This document shows positions 22,957-36,900 of a stretch of DNA of 64,000 nucleotides, piece by piece. Position 1 is the first letter of the stretch, and each line of letters begins with the position of its first letter. Source of the DNA: Liolophura sinensis (Eukaryota; Mollusca; Polyplacophora; Chitonida; Chitonidae); assembly GCF_032854445.1 (NCBI RefSeq), contig NC_088296.1:13843844-13907843 (forward strand). Reading direction: 5' to 3'. Both the position numbers and the translations under genes were made by a program. The notes beneath the pieces are model-generated. The model had not been told where the DNA came from and did no database searches. It saw nothing but the letters and a program-made list of their open reading frames with translations.

Positions 22957-25900
22957 CTGAAAGATGTACGCACAAAATATGAACGTCTACAGTCCTGACA
23001 ATATGGGGAGTGAAACCATGGCAACGACGTTATGGTGATAGTTGGAAAATGTTGAAATCCGACTTCTTTCCAGTTTAACTCAGTTAAGGTTTTTATATCA
23101 TAACTGTTCATGTAAGAGCTTAAATTGTGGCAAATTAGAACCCATAGCACCATGGACTAAGCAGAATTGGGTAAAAATGCCGTGATATTAAATTCATTTT
23201 AGTCGACGTCACCGGTGTTAAGATCCTCAAATTTTCATCACAATATACCCATATACTTTCATTATAAGAGATTGCAGGTCTTCACATACTCATCCCAACA
23301 CACATTCAAAATAATAAACACAATAAAAAAAAAAGTTCCGATCGTTCAATGAGTTTGCACTGGATTTATCCTCGAAACAGCGTCTATACAGAATTAATCA
23401 TGAGCCAGCAAAGCCAGTAACTTTATACAGTCGAACAAATCTAACAGAGGCAGAGATTACATGAAAAGTCGCAGTTGATGTTGGATGTGTCTTATTGGAA
23501 ATTACAAATTCCTCAATCCGAATTAATCCCGATGATGACAAAAAAATTCTTTATGTAGGGCTTCCAAAGGTCTGTATGGTTGCAAATCCTTAGAGATGGA
23601 TCCGCCTTGATTTGGATTTAATACACACTTTTTATTTTATATAATACACCGTAGGTGGGAAGGTCTGCCAGCAACGTGCGGATGGTCGTGTGTTTCCCCC
23701 TTGTTCTGCCCGGTTTCCTCCCACCATAATGCTGGCCGCCGTCGTATAAGTGAAATAATCTTGAGTACGGCGTAAAACACCAATCGAATCAATAAATAAA
23801 TATATAATACATTTTGTACACGAACTCCCTTATTTACAAGTACATGTAATAAACAGCAATGTGTTACTTTCCAGACATAGGTCCCCAGCCATAAAAAACG
23901 CCTATGACGTAGGCAAATAGATATCTAATAGCTGCGTGTATTTGTACTTACTGACGACTTCCGGTGATACACTGTACAGAGCAATAGCTGTACATACAGT
24001 TCCGGTGAAGGCGAGACATGAGGCAACGACAGCCACAACAGGGTTTGACACTAAGAAATGAAAGATCAAAAGTAATGGTAACCTATATCTTAATATCAGT
24101 GTTTGTAATAAACAGAATAACAATATTGTTGTTGAAACACATTTTGTTTCAGGAATCATGGTATATACAAAAATTTGGTATGTATAATGTAATTAAGGAA
24201 AATAAGTGTATATGTAGGGAGTACTGTATTCTAAAGATTCTTTTTCAAAGTATGCTCTTAGTGCAAAGTAAACACTGCTGACTTTCTGCAAGGGAGTTAT
24301 GCATTGTATGCAGTGGTTACTGTTATCATGTATTTATATCTCCAAGAAGTAAAAGTGTAGATGTGATCACAAGCTGTGACGTATGTGCATAAGAAAAATC
24401 TTCCCATCAATAAAAACAACAACACAAAATAATTATACATGTAATGAAAGACGTACAGTATTGAGAGTAAAACCAGAGCAGCGCCGACAGTGAAATACGG
24501 AACCTTTACCTTGTCAGTTTACCTCAGCCAGGTTTTCATTCTAACTGTTCATGTAAATGCATGAATAGTAGATATTTACACGCCTCCTGGCACCATGGCT
24601 TCAGCAGAATTAGGTACAAAAAATGCAGTGATGTCAATTGCAATTTATTAGACGACACTGGTGTAAAAATACTCAAAATGCTGTATAGTAATGCTATTTT
24701 ACATACAATCACATTATAACAAAGCAAAAGGACAAACGCTGTCCTCCCATATAAGTTTCCAACGCGGTTAAATCCATTCAGGAGCGATCCGTGGTTCACT
24801 GGATAAACGTGCTGTTCTTTCACTAGTTAGATTTGCATGCCTGTATGCTTGGGATTTAACGTCGTACCCAACAATTTCGAAGACACCAGATATGACAACC
24901 CATCCAGTCATATTATACTGACACCGAACAAACCAGACGTGTTTCCTTGCGCTATCCTCCAATGCTGAGGGCCAAGCGAAGCAGCAGCATGTCGTGCGGA
25001 CGCTCTAACCGTTAGGTTCCAGGATCGGTCCAGAGATTTGTACATTTCCCTCCCCACCAAATTTGAGAAAACATTTAGTCAACGACGTGTGAAGGTTTGC
25101 GTACTCCGACATTCACTGATGACCACTCTCCTTCCACAACCATAATGTATACTATATGTGTACATTACACATGAGAAATCCCGTAAGTAACTAGCCAAAC
25201 GTGGGTGGTTTTATTCCGGATTTCAGCCACACTTGTACCAGCTGACATCGTCTAAGTGAAAAATTATGGAGTGAGGCGGTAAACAACAATTATTTAAAAA
25301 AAATTTAATAAATTCATCCATACCTAACACAAACACCTGTTTGGGGGTCATCCTTTGTAAGCTGTCACGTGTTTCCTTGCAGACATGAAACCCTTTTTTG
25401 CCAAGCACGAAAGAACATGCCACCGGAAGTATCCAGAAAAGAGCTATTACGAAGACCATCATTACCCCTTTACCATACTCTGAGTCTGAAAAAGGACAGG
25501 TAGAAAGAACTATTGCTTCACTATTTATGTTAATTAAATTGATTTATTCACATATTTACTGGTTTCCATGGTAATAAAACGTAACGTTTTCTCTACTTTG
25601 TATTAAGCCCATGATATGCCTTAATAACAAAGAGGGGTTTTTTGTTTCCTTTTTCTTTTTCCTTAAACATTAAACATTTTACAATCACTATTTACGTAGC
25701 GTTTCATGCATACTTGAATGTTGAAGTCACTCCGATTTGCATTTCATCTCACTTTTTGAAATTCGGGAGAATTGACGAGAAAAGTATAATCGGGCATTGT
25801 AGTGGCATTAGAATAACAACAATGAAGTTAAGGCATCACAACGTAAATATGGCCGGTTTCACAATATGGCCGGTTTCACAAGCTTGAATCTACATGCCTG

Positions 25901-26561
25901 AATCAAGCTTGAATCTGCATTAATGATCCCAGCATGTGGATCAAAAGTTTGTGAAACCTTTTGCATTTATGCGGTGGTGACTCGATTTCATTTTTATTAT
26001 TCTAAAACTATTGCAACTATGTCTCAGTATATAATACAAGAATCGCTAATATGTCCGGAAACAACAAGAAAATTAGTTTAGAAAGCTTTAGTAGTTTCTT
26101 TGCTGTAAGTTTAAATACTGAGTATTTAGACCTTCTTCGTGTAAGAGTTACATTCCACATGAATTAAAACATGAACAAAAATGTGACCACACCTGAGCTA
26201 GTCCAGGGGCTCAGAGGTTCCTTTGATACCTCCAGGGTGACTGTGGTTTTTACTTGACTGGGTTCTTCCGTTTCAGCTTCAATCTCACACGAATAGTTGC
26301 CGGAATCCAACAACATCGGTCTTAGAAGAACCAAGGCTCCTCGGTTTCCTCGGGCCACGCGGTTGACAAACTCCCCGTATGACGTCAGAAGGTTGTTGAT
26401 GTCACACCGCATGATTAGCTTTCTCCCTCCCACTTTTTCGTGGTACCACGTGATCTGCGGTGTTTGGTAAGACGATGTGGAGAAGTTACATGGTAAGGTA
26501 ACTGCGGTGTCGTTAACTTTGGCAAGGACAGGTTTTCGGTGATGTTGAACTGATACAGCAT
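21854..26561 (-). CDS. Gene C: IgV / three-pass membrane / NHL-like propeller receptor
   Basis: Reading on the reverse strand, exons are 26561-26193 (Ig V-set), 25485-25324 (membrane 1 and loop), 24050-23952 (membrane 2) and 22956-21854 (membrane 3, linker, propeller). All four are open, with GT/AG sites and phase 1 joints, matching gene B exon for exon. Gene C points away from gene D and towards gene B, so B and C are convergent. The signal-peptide exon was not found upstream of 26561. Function is inferred as for gene B: an extracellular Ig sensor with a cytosolic propeller. Confidence 0.85.
23652..23808 (+). repeat. SINE family A fragment in gene C intron
   Basis: The 3' body (GGGAAGGTCTGCCAGCAACG, TAATGCTGGCCGCC) with the A/T-rich tail, inserted antisense to gene C. 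Confidence 0.75.
23952..24050 (-). CDS. Gene C exon: second membrane segment
   Basis: A 99-nt, phase 1-1 exon coding SNPVVAVVASCLAFTGTV then CTAIALYSVSPEVV, followed by the donor gtaagt. Same length as the gene A exon; PVV and CTxxAL are conserved. Confidence 0.82.
24838..25015 (-). repeat. SINE family C copy in gene C intron
   Basis: Contains TTTAACGTCGTACCCAAC, GTCATATTATACTGACACC and GTTTCCTTGCGCTATCC, the antisense form of a family also seen at 41.0, 51.0, 56.7 and 63.4 kb. Confidence 0.65.
25324..25485 (-). CDS. Gene C exon: first membrane segment and basic loop
   Basis: A 54-codon, phase 1-1 exon. VMMVFVIALFWILPVACSFV is the membrane segment, and LGKKGFHVCKETRDSLQR the charged loop, aligned with RKGFNVCRQTRE in gene B. 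Confidence 0.83.
26193..26561 (-). CDS. Gene C Ig V-set exon
   Basis: A 123-codon, phase 1-1 exon. LPCNF, PQITWYHEK, RVARGNRGALVL and DSGNYSCEIEAE carry the V-set Cys, Trp, Asp-Gly-Tyr-Cys pattern. NYS is a sequon at the same place as in genes B and D. The double acceptor CAGTTTCAG is present again. Confidence 0.9.
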
Positions 26562-26654
26562 CTGAAACTGATAGAGGAAATAATTCTACGTACTGTTTGT
26601 ATGTATGCACGTATATGCCTGTTTGTTCTCGAGCTACTAATACTTCGCTTCCCC

Positions 26655-26815
26655 GCTGTATATGAGAAGGTCTCGCCACAACCTGCGGATGGTCGTAGGT
26701 TTGCGGCGTAAAACACTAATCAAATCAAATCAATCTAGCATACTGCTGGACGCCGGCTTATGTGTAAATTATTCCTGAGTATGACAAATAAACTCGAATT
26801 AAATAAATAAATGAA

Positions 26816-26846
<31 letters not shown>

Positions 26847-26850
26847 ATAG
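26655..26850 (+). repeat. Rearranged SINE family A fragment with (AAAT)n tract
   Basis: Family A pieces (GAGAAGGTCTCGCCACAACC, GCGGCGTAAAACACTAATC, GCATACTGCTGGACGCC) appear out of their usual order. They are followed by a pure AAAT/AATA simple repeat at about 26798-26850. Confidence 0.65.
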
Positions 26851-27547
26851 CATGCATACTCCGACAATATCACGATTTTGTCTTCTCCCTGTAGGCTTAT
26901 TGCAGACGACAAACATCTCACTTAAGTTAGTCACAATATGTATTTATTTATCCGATTGATAATTAACGCCACACTTATAACATTTTTGCTTATACGACGA
27001 TCATAAACCAACCACCTTTAGCAAGTTTCTGATGAGCTTTCCAACATGTGACGCACGTCGCAATGCACACAGTACTGGTGGATTACACCGACACAGTCCG
27101 CAAACGGTCATATGAGCGTCGTTAATCGCATTAACCATTATCACCAGGGTTACAGTGATGCAATGTACAATTCCCTGCCCTAGGCCGGGATATAACCTGT
27201 ATCACGGGTGTCCTTGCGATTGAATGAAAAATAGCCACTCGGTCACGTCCACCTCCACCAGGGACACATAACACTAAGTGCAGTCTATGGGCTTATGGCT
27301 TACGCGCCACTTGATGCGGGCATACTTTTCGCGCTGCCTCGCGGTTGTGCCAAGAAGACACCAAACATGACATCACAGTAAGCTCAATGCAAAGAATTGT
27401 TTGAACGCTGGGTAACAGTACTAGAACCGTTTCTCTTCTTTGCACACGGCTACCTTCACAGAAGTTTTGTTAAGACCGTTATCTGAGGCCATATTAGTTA
27501 ATTTATGATGTCAATATTTGCCAGTAGAGTGTGTATTTATTCTCGTA
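26851..27547. other. Intergenic / possible upstream region of gene C, no exon seen
   Basis: I searched here and up to 31.3 kb on the reverse strand for an ATG exon with a hydrophobic signal and a phase 1 donor, without a convincing hit. Confidence 0.35.
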
Positions 27548-27615
27548 GGAGTGAGTGAGTGCTTGGGGTTTAACGTCGTTCTCAACAATTTTTCAGTCAT
27601 ATGACGACGAATATT
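27548..27615 (-). repeat. SINE family B tail fragment
   Basis: Only the tail (GGGGTTTAACGTCGTTCTC, TTTTTCAGTCATATGACGAC) remains. Confidence 0.7.
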
Positions 27616-30600
27616 CTCGTAGGAAGTTTTAAACTTATGTTTATCTGTTTCATAAACGAGAGATGCTGTTGTTGTTGTATCGGCCTTCCTACATATTTGG
27701 GACAATTATAAGTATTTGTCAGCAATTTAGTGATAATAATGCAAAAATTACGAAATTCTATGTCATTGCCTTATCTGGAAAACCGTTATCTTCTATTTTC
27801 GTTCTTGTTTCACACTGTAGAATGACATTTATTGTCATCTATTCAACCTCGAAAGCAGAAATTTGTGTTGCCGCCATTTTTGTAATTTATGGTAATTAGG
27901 GTCTCTATAGAACCCGCACTTATAGACTTTTAGAAATCGGACCAGGATTTTCCCACCACAGTTTGAAAAGGAATTTATCATTTATTACCCTTGTGTGGAA
28001 ATTGGTTATACTTTTTAGTAATATGGATAAAAAAACAGCCTCAAGAAGTCGGAAATACAGTGTCAAAAATCTGGGAATCTTTCCCAGTCCCAAAATTCTG
28101 GGACCATCCAATCTCACGAAGCCTGAGAATCCAACTCCAGTCACGTGCAAGTGGAAATTATCTGAGATATCAAAAGTGGACAACAGATACTATATACCAG
28201 AATATATCAACTGAACTTTGGTACCATAATTTAAGACAAGATCCTCAAGAGACTTTCTGTGCCATGTTTTTTGTTTAATTGGGACTCTGCCGCATACAAC
28301 GCTCAACCGTTTGGTAGTTGTGTCAACTGTTAGTTTCTTCCTCGTCATGATAAACATTTGTCGTCTGATTCACTGAAAATCTACTGTTGGAGAACTTTCA
28401 TTTCGTATAAGAATCTCAAATCTCATATACAAGTCATACTGGATAACAACCCCACTTCAGGATATGTTATAAAATCGAAGCCAACTAGTAGCGGTGTGTC
28501 CAAGTTCAGGGGAGAGAATGGTTTATTCATTCAAAAAGCTTCGCTCGGCACGTTAAATATCAAACAGGAATAAAATGAGTGAATGGTACCTGTATATTTG
28601 AGGAGAAGACATCATAAGAAACGAAAGTACATAAGACAAATACAGTAATTGAACCGCTACCGCAGTATAAATTGAACATTCATCACGTGTGTAAAAGTTT
28701 GTTAGTAGTTTGCCAAATGTCGGTAGTTTAACATAGAAGTTCCGGAATCTTTCACCCACAAAAACGACTGCCATCGGACGAGTGAAAAATTATTGAACAT
28801 TAATCAAATTAATAAATAATATATCGGCTACAACGTTAAACCAAAATAAATAAATAAATTACCAAAGAAATCAGAAAATAAATAAAATAAACGCCGATGC
28901 AAGAAAGACACTGTATGTAAAAAAAGCCAGGATAAAAACACAAATTTCATAATTTTATACAGATTTGAACGGGGACAAATTTAAAGTGGTTAAGCACTTT
29001 CAGAGAACTTATTTCAATAGAAGGAGAACGTCTGTGCCTTCATCCTTTATGAAAACAGTTATCGATTTTATTATTTATTTAGTGGTATTTTTGCCAGCCA
29101 CGTAAGGCGAGTGTGACATCGAGGACAACACGGGCACTTGCCCTATATATACTCCCAGTATATGTGCAGACAGTGTAGCTCGCATAACGTACATGTATAG
29201 CCTACAATCTATGGGTAACACTTGTGTGGTAACGCCGAAGCCTGTCCTACATTTATTTGTTATAATTTCCACGAACAGACCTACATAAAAACTGTTGAAT
29301 ATACTTTAATTTCACGAAATGAAAACAGGTTTAAGCAGAACTGACAGGAGATATGACTTCATCGTTCACTAAGGTTAACCTCGTTGTATAGGCAAAGTTG
29401 AATTGTAGTGTTAGTGGCATATCTGGACTCGGTGCGTTTCAATAACTGTCTCAACCTATACAAAGAGTATTCTGATACCGCGTCCCTTATTTGTTCCACA
29501 TGATTTCACAGCTGTGTGTATATTGAATCAAGTCTCATTCACGAAGCTAGTCTTACAGTTTACTGCTTTTAACCCCCGCAATGTCAAGAAACAGCGCAAT
29601 TTTAGTCATGTGGTTACCATTTAAAGACAGCCATGACATGAGACCGAGAATTATTGGTGCTTTGCCGGCTGGCTCGATACACAAGCGCATGTCTTGAATT
29701 AACCATTAACCAGGTTAAGCAAAGTCACCTTAACTAAAATCAACACAAATCTAACATAAAGCACCACAAACATCACAAGACTACAAATTAACAATCACAG
29801 ACACCACATTCACCACACTATCTCAACTAGCCAAAGGCGCAGTACCAATGTCACAAAAACACAGCACAAAAACTTCCGCGAAAATCGCATTAGTTTCTGT
29901 TTCAGGCGTCGAAACCGAAAATATAAACACTTACAGCTATCTGCATACGACTATCATAAGTTTACATTGTGATACTTACTGCGAACAATTCCACAGCACA
30001 GAGCCATCCAGATCACGTGGCGATGAAAATTAAGTATATGTTTGATAATGATTAAGTCCTCCATCATTCCCCTACCTTTACAATCTCACACATACACGTA
30101 CATTTATCCCCCTAAACTTAAACAGTTTTACAAAGCCGATATTGATCAGCTAGGATGCCTACTTGCCATGCGCCAGTTTCAACACACGGACTCCTGCAAA
30201 ACCCCTCCAAATTTCGTACTGTCTCGTGCTTTGTGCAACTAGGTGCTTGATTTGCCTTCGCTGTGAACAGTTCTGGCTGAGCTGATAAGATAATACTGCC
30301 CTATATTCATCATACATCTTCACCTCTCACTCGAAAAATATTTATGATATTCAACAATATCCTCTATTTACTGTTCTCAACAACGCTTTATTTATATTAT
30401 GGAGAAATAAAATGGTGGGATGTCGAATACAATTCTGTTATATATTGACGCCAGAGAGGACGAATAAACCAGACAAAGCCTATTTAAATCGACAATTTAT
30501 CTGGCAAATATCCTGTTTAAACGTCGTACTTTTCATTTAACACTTTCCACTAAGAACAACATGTGATGTCACACGCAGATGTCCATACGCTATCAGTAGA

Positions 30601-31330
30601 AGAAGAATTACCCTGTGTAAACAGCTCAGCTATTTAGCGGGGAATCTAGAAACTCTCTGTTCAAGATCGGATTTCAAGGTGCGTCTCGTGTGTCCTAACG
30701 ACTGAAAGAATAAAAGGTAGGCCTACTGCCCGAACCCTTCCTTGTAAAATTGATAGATTTTCGAGCGCATCACGAATAGAAAGCAACCGAATTATTAAAA
30801 TTTAAATGCCCATTGAAAAAGTTGGATCAGTGTGTTATGTGGGATATAGTATCATTTTGTAAATACAGCAGATGCACGTTATGCAAAGTCCACCCAGCCC
30901 ACCCCCTCCCTCCCGGGGTCGTAATTAGGGCAGAATCATGCAAAGATCACCCACCCCACCCTTCGCTCCCAGGGATCGTAATTAGGGCGGAGACTTGCAG
31001 CCCAGAAGTCCACCCATCCCACCCCGTCGCTCCCCAAAGCCCAGTGTCCAGCTTTGTGTTTACTCATACTTCATGCAGGAGTATTTTCTTTATTATAAAG
31101 TATGCGAAACAATATTCCTACAACAGTTTTATTGATGAATACTGATCAATACTCATTACATTAAAATAATAATAAGGCCAATGCTAAGCAAGCAAATAGT
31201 GCGTGATACAGGTTCTAAAGGTCAAACCTTCTGAACCTCCTGCTGTGATGTAACGCGACAACACAAAACGACCCATGAGCTGTGAGGAGTACGCATGTAT
31301 AAGTGTACTGTGAGCGTTAACATTAAAAAA
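27616..31330. other. Intergenic region between genes C and D
   Basis: About 3.7 kb of AT-rich sequence without a supportable exon. Around 29710-29830 a low-complexity CACAA/ACCACA-rich strand bias appears, and at 30880-31040 a GC-rich triplicate repeat. Confidence 0.4.
30880..31045. repeat. About 60-bp tandem triplicate, C-rich
   Basis: Three units with CACCCA(G/C)CCCACCCC, GCTCCC(A/C)(G/A)GG and CGTAATTAGGGC(A/G)G. Much more GC-rich than its surroundings, it lies about 300 bases upstream of the gene D start. Confidence 0.7.
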
Positions 31331-31334
31331 AAAC

Positions 31335-31404
31335 ATGGCGTCCCACAGGAATGAACTGGTGCAGGAGTTGTGGCTAGCAATACTCCTTCTTATCGTTGTC
31401 GACA
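31335..31404 (+). CDS. Gene D first exon: signal peptide
   Basis: The ATG opens MASHRNELVQELWLAILLLI then VVD, with the phase 1 donor gtaagt at 31405. The polar start, hydrophobic core and small residue near the end fit a signal peptide. The phase matches the Ig exon. Confidence 0.7.
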
Positions 31405-33904
31405 GTAAGTTGTCCAAATCTTAGTCTACAAGTGGCACTTGTAAATAGCAGTTGTAATTAGCTATGAAGTAGTCTAGAGTATCTATGCCAACTGCTTATA
31501 GACAGTGATTGTCTTATTTTTATGCATTTTGAATGAGGGGGCCTACGTGGCTCAGGTGGTTAGCGCGCTAGCGCAGCCTAATGACCCAGGAGCCTATCAC
31601 TAATGCGGTCGCTGTGAGTTAAAATTCAGCTCATGCTGGCTTCCTTTCCGGCCGTACGTGGGAAGGTCTTCCAGCAACCTGCGGATGGTCGTGGGTTTTC
31701 CCGAGGCCGGCCCCCGTTTCTTCCCACCATAATGCTGGCTGCCGTCGTATAAGTAAAATATTCTTGAGTACGGTGTAAAACACCACTCAAATAGCTAAAT
31801 AAATAAAATGCATTTTAAATGATGAGATCGAGTAGCCTGTGTGTATTATGTGGCACATGACTTATATGACAACACAAATGCATTTAACTAGGTTGAAAAG
31901 AATCCTTAAAAAAACAAAGATAAATCGAACTATTTTATACTCAAACAGTGTGTACTGCTTTTCACCTTGTTTAATAACTTATTTTCGTACTGGGGGGTTT
32001 TCAGACGCTATGTATGCAACCTTTTTCAGTTTCAGAGGAAATTTCCGTTACACTCGTTAATCAGCCAATTAGAGCCAAGGATTCCGACGTGATGGTCGAG
32101 TTACCATGTGACTTCAAGATGACAACGTACGAGACTCCACAAATCACGTGGTTCCAAGAGAAAGTTGGACAGAGGATACAAATCATGCAGTATGACATTC
32201 ACAACCGCTTATCTTCTTATGGCGAGTTTTAAAAACCGTGTTGCCCGGGGAGACCGAGGATCTCTGGTTCTGTTCCAGCCAAGGTCAGAAGATTCGGGTA
32301 ACTACACGTGCGAGGTCGAAGTGGACAACGAAACCCCCAGCTGGGTAAAAAGCACGATCACCCTACAAATATCAGATTCTAGCCTAACAGGTAATGTACA
32401 CATTTTACTGCCGTTCCAAATGTAACATATAGTTTTTGCGCGTAATAATTTGTGTTTTAGTCTGAATAGAAAGGTAATATGTACAACTAGTGTAGATATT
32501 TTGGTAAACTTTGTTAACTACATGTTTATAAAGTTATTAACTTTAAAGCCACCTGACTGAAACTCGCATTTATTACTGTATGTTTAGATGGAGAGTATAT
32601 ACGTAAGGTACGTAGTCATTAATCAAAAATTACAAGCCATCACTGTTTGTAAGTTCGAAAGGTTTACTCTCTAACACAATCTACTGTTACGACCTGTGAG
32701 TATAAAAAAGTGCTGTCGCAATTTCAATAGTGTTACGGGTCGTTTTACACCAAACACCAAAGGAGAACATAACTGATGATTTTTTAGTTTTCGGTAATTA
32801 GGGTTATTGGTTATACACAGCCATGTTTAAGTTGAAGAATCGACTCAACGCGGCGGCATAAAGAGAAAGTCACTCCGCTGTCGTAACGTCGTAACTCGAA
32901 AACCTTGAATTGTGGAGTGAAGCATCTGAACAAAATTTGTACGTGAAAATTTAAATCCTTTTGACTCTTCCAATTTTTACTTTCAGACAGAGTTACTGCC
33001 CTTTGCGGTTTGTCATGATTTCCCTGTACTGGCTTGTCTCGGTGGTGTGTGCATTTCTTACCGGCAGAGATCCCAAGAGCCTCTTTCGGAATGCTTGTAC
33101 AAAACAACAGACAACATGTGGTATGTTTAACAGTTTGGTGATGATAGATTAGATCAAATATGGATTAGGGTGTTATAAATTATTCCTGTACGTGTAGTAC
33201 ACGTACTGCTAGTTTCACTACATGTATATGTTTGAAGTTATATATTTAATTGGCGCTCTCTCCCGTTCTCAGTAACATTCCGTTGGTATGGATAGTGGTG
33301 TTTTCATTTGTGCTGGTACGCTTGGATTAGCATTAATTTAGTACTGTTGGTAGTATTAGCTGTAGTGGCGGTGGAAGTAATAGAATTCTTTAGCAAATTA
33401 GTTTTTACGAAGCTTTTGACAGAGGCAAACACTACGAATATCGGTCAAATCGCTCTGATGATATTCTACATCGACTGGTCAAAATTCAGCGTACGTTTGC
33501 CACATGTGAAAGGGAAAATATTTCCTAAAAAAAAAAAAAACTTTAGATATTGACAATTCTTAGTACCATGTTGCTTATGATCTACGTGTTTTCTGCATCA
33601 GTTGTTATGTACAAATGTAGATTCAAACCTTCTTAATGAATGCAGAAGCAAAAGTAAAACATCATCCAATGAATTCTGAACACGTCTTTTATTTCAGGGC
33701 TAGCCGCAGCATTACAGTCCGATTTTCTTTATACGGTACACATAGACACACTATTTTGTACACTGACAATGACGACGACGACGGCGGTTCAAGAAATTTC
33801 TTGGCAGTATTCAGGCTTCTACAAGAAGTTGGTTAATGAGAAACTTTTAACCACCGTTTAGTCTCTGATGCGTAATTCTTGCATTTTTTTTTCTCGTCAA
33901 CCCC

Positions 33905-33935
<31 letters not shown>

Positions 33936-36900
33936 CCACCCCACCCCCTGGGTTTGGGTGACTCTAAAACCTTAACTCAAACACAAAAACCTAACCGATA
34001 ACATGGTCGACATATATCATTTTGAACTCAACATACCGGCCCCTTAAATGTGAAGCATAATGTCGGCGAAACATTTAAACTTAGATACTAATACACAATA
34101 CACAAGTAACAGAAGTATGAATAGTTAAAATGTCTATTCGGAACTGAAACCCTTCCTATTAACATTTCTCCAATTTGCAAAGGGGAAAATGTCACACATA
34201 TGCCTGTTCAAGCAGACATAGCTTATGAACCGGTCTTCTCAACCGACCTCCTCTGGACATTAACTCAATGAATCTGACAAGCCGTCACTTCCGGGAAAGG
34301 TTTTCTGAATCCTTCCAAGTGGGCCACTCTCTCCTATGGGTGTTCTCGTCCATAATGAGAACAATATCACCCTGACATAAATTCTGTTTAGGTTTCAACC
34401 ATTTCTGACGAATCTGCAACGATGGTAAATATTTGCGTACCCAGCGCTTCCAAAAACAGTCTGCCGGGAACTGTACGTGCTTCCATTTCTTTAGATATGA
34501 ATCCTCCTTGCGAAATATTCCAGGGGTCATTTCAAGACCCGCTCGTAACAAAAGCAGATGGTTTGGGGTTAAGGTTCATCATCTTTGGGATTGTCCGATT
34601 GCGTTGTAATGGGTCTGCTGTTCATAATGGCCTCTATTTCACATAGGAGTGTACTGAGACTTTCATCATCCAAAAACTGTCCGGTTAGCATGGAATTCAT
34701 CACCTTCCTCACAGTCCTAATTTGTCCGGTCCCAAATTCCACCCATATGGGAGGCCGTCGGTGGGCTGAACTGCCATTCTATTTCCGTTTGTCTCATGTA
34801 GGAGTTTATCTTCTGATGATTCCAAGCTTGGATAGCCAAATTCAGCTCCCTTTCGCCGCCTGTAAAATTCGACCCATTGTTGGATCTTATCGTTTCTGCT
34901 CTCGAACCTTCTGAGGGCATTGATAAAGCAATCTGTATTCATCGAATCAAGCTTCTCAATATGCATTGCCCTTGTTGTTAAACAAGTAAATAGACAAACA
35001 TATCTCTTCACCTGAACCCGGCCCCGTTTTACCTCAAAGGGGTCAAAACAGTCAACTCCGGTGTAAGTGAAAGGCGGCTTGCCAGGAGTGACTCTTTCCA
35101 CAGGTAAGTCTGCCATTCTTTGAGCGCCATGTGGCCCTTGTCTGCGCTTGCAATGGACACACCGATGAAGAACGCTTTTTATAGCTGATCGAGCTCCAAC
35201 AATCCAAAATTTCTGACGTATGTAGGACAAGACGTGACCCAAAAATTCATGATAGTACCTTACTATTAGTGTCACAACATGGTTGTCCTTTGGAAGAATC
35301 ATTTGATGTCGAGCTTGTGGGTTGATTGGAGCCGCTCTTAAACCTCCTCTTACGCACAAGATACCATCAGAGTTTATCATAGTCTGTATCAAGTCTGTAT
35401 ATGGAACTCTTCCGACTCTCAGGCTAGTTTCCACATTTGATGAGTTTGTCTTACTCATCCTTGAAATGAGTTCTTTGAAGAAACGTCACAATTTCCATCT
35501 CAGCTTGACGAATCTCTGCTACTGTCAAAGGCGTTTTGCTAATCTTGGAATCTTCTCCTCTGGCTTTAGCTCTTAGGCACCTTTTTAGCCGTAAGATCCA
35601 AGCCTCGCATGACTTCAATTTGTACCAGGAGGAAAATTTCTCAAGCAGTCTGGTACAGACAGTTGTACTACATTCCGTAATGTTTACTTTGCCGTCTTTC
35701 TTAACCTTTACATCACTATTTAACACGTTGGGTATATCTGGGGTAGTCCGTAGCACAACCATACTGTCCGTCCAGAACGTCATGACGTCAATCTTAATTC
35801 TCAGCTCTCTGCGCAGCGATTGGCTCAATTTTACTGAAAGATCCGCAGCTGAAAGCTCCAACCTTGGGATTGTAAGCTGCTTGATTGGAGTCAGCCTAGA
35901 TTTTCCCATGAGAAAGGCACAATGAATCCTGCCCTTCGAGTTCACCAACCTCATGTATGCCACAGCGCCGTAGCCGACTACGGAGGCATCAGTAAACAAG
36001 TGGAATTGGCATTCTTTAACATCACCAAAATCTACTGGAAAGTAGCATCTTCTTACTTTAAATTTCTCCACTTTTATTAGTCCTTTGCTTCCACGAACGC
36101 CATTTTGCTGCATTGCTTGGTTCAATGGGCTCATCCCATCCTTTCCTCAGTCTGCATCATCTTGAAAGAGGAATTTCGCCTGTAATGTGACTGGGCATAC
36201 GAAACCAAATGGGTCGTACACAGAGCTAATGATGCTCATGAGGCTTCGTCGGGTGCATGGTTTCTGTGTACTGTGTATCCCAACGAGCTCCTAGAGCTCT
36301 TTCCAAAGGGAGGCTGCTACTGTTGAGATCTATTCCCGAAACTGCTTTCGCCCGTAGATCAACTGGGATCGACTCCAGCACTTTTCTGCTATTGCTTATC
36401 CAATTGGTAAGTTTGAAGCCACCTCTCCGGAGCAGTTCATTTAAGTCTTGAACCAGGTCGATGGCTTCCTTTTGCGTGGGTACTGATTGCAAGCAGTCAT
36501 CAACGTAAAAATTCTCGAATACGGTCTGTATTGCATTTTCCGGAAAGTCTTCCTTATTGTCCAGAGCTGTACGTCTGACTGCAAAACTTGCACAACTTGG
36601 GCTCCAGACTCCCCCAAACATCCGGTAAATCTCTGGCTCTTGAGACACGTCACCACCAGGCCACCACAAAAACCGCAGTGCACCTCTGTCCTCCGGTGCG
36701 ACCTTAACTTGATGAAACATACTCTCTATATCACCCATCAAAGCAATATTTTCCTGACGAAACCTCAGGAGTACACTAATTAGTTTATTAGTTAGGTCAG
36801 GGCCTTGTTATACAGCGTCATTCAAACTGATTTCATTTAACTTCGCTGAACAGTCAAAAACTATTCGCAGTTTATCAGGTTTACTTTCACTGGTTATCTT

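Noticed and set aside
29960-30020. Reverse-strand ATG frame MALCCGIVR with a gtaagt donor, considered as the missing first exon of gene C.
   Set aside because: Too short and not hydrophobic enough for a signal peptide, and no longer in-frame start upstream.
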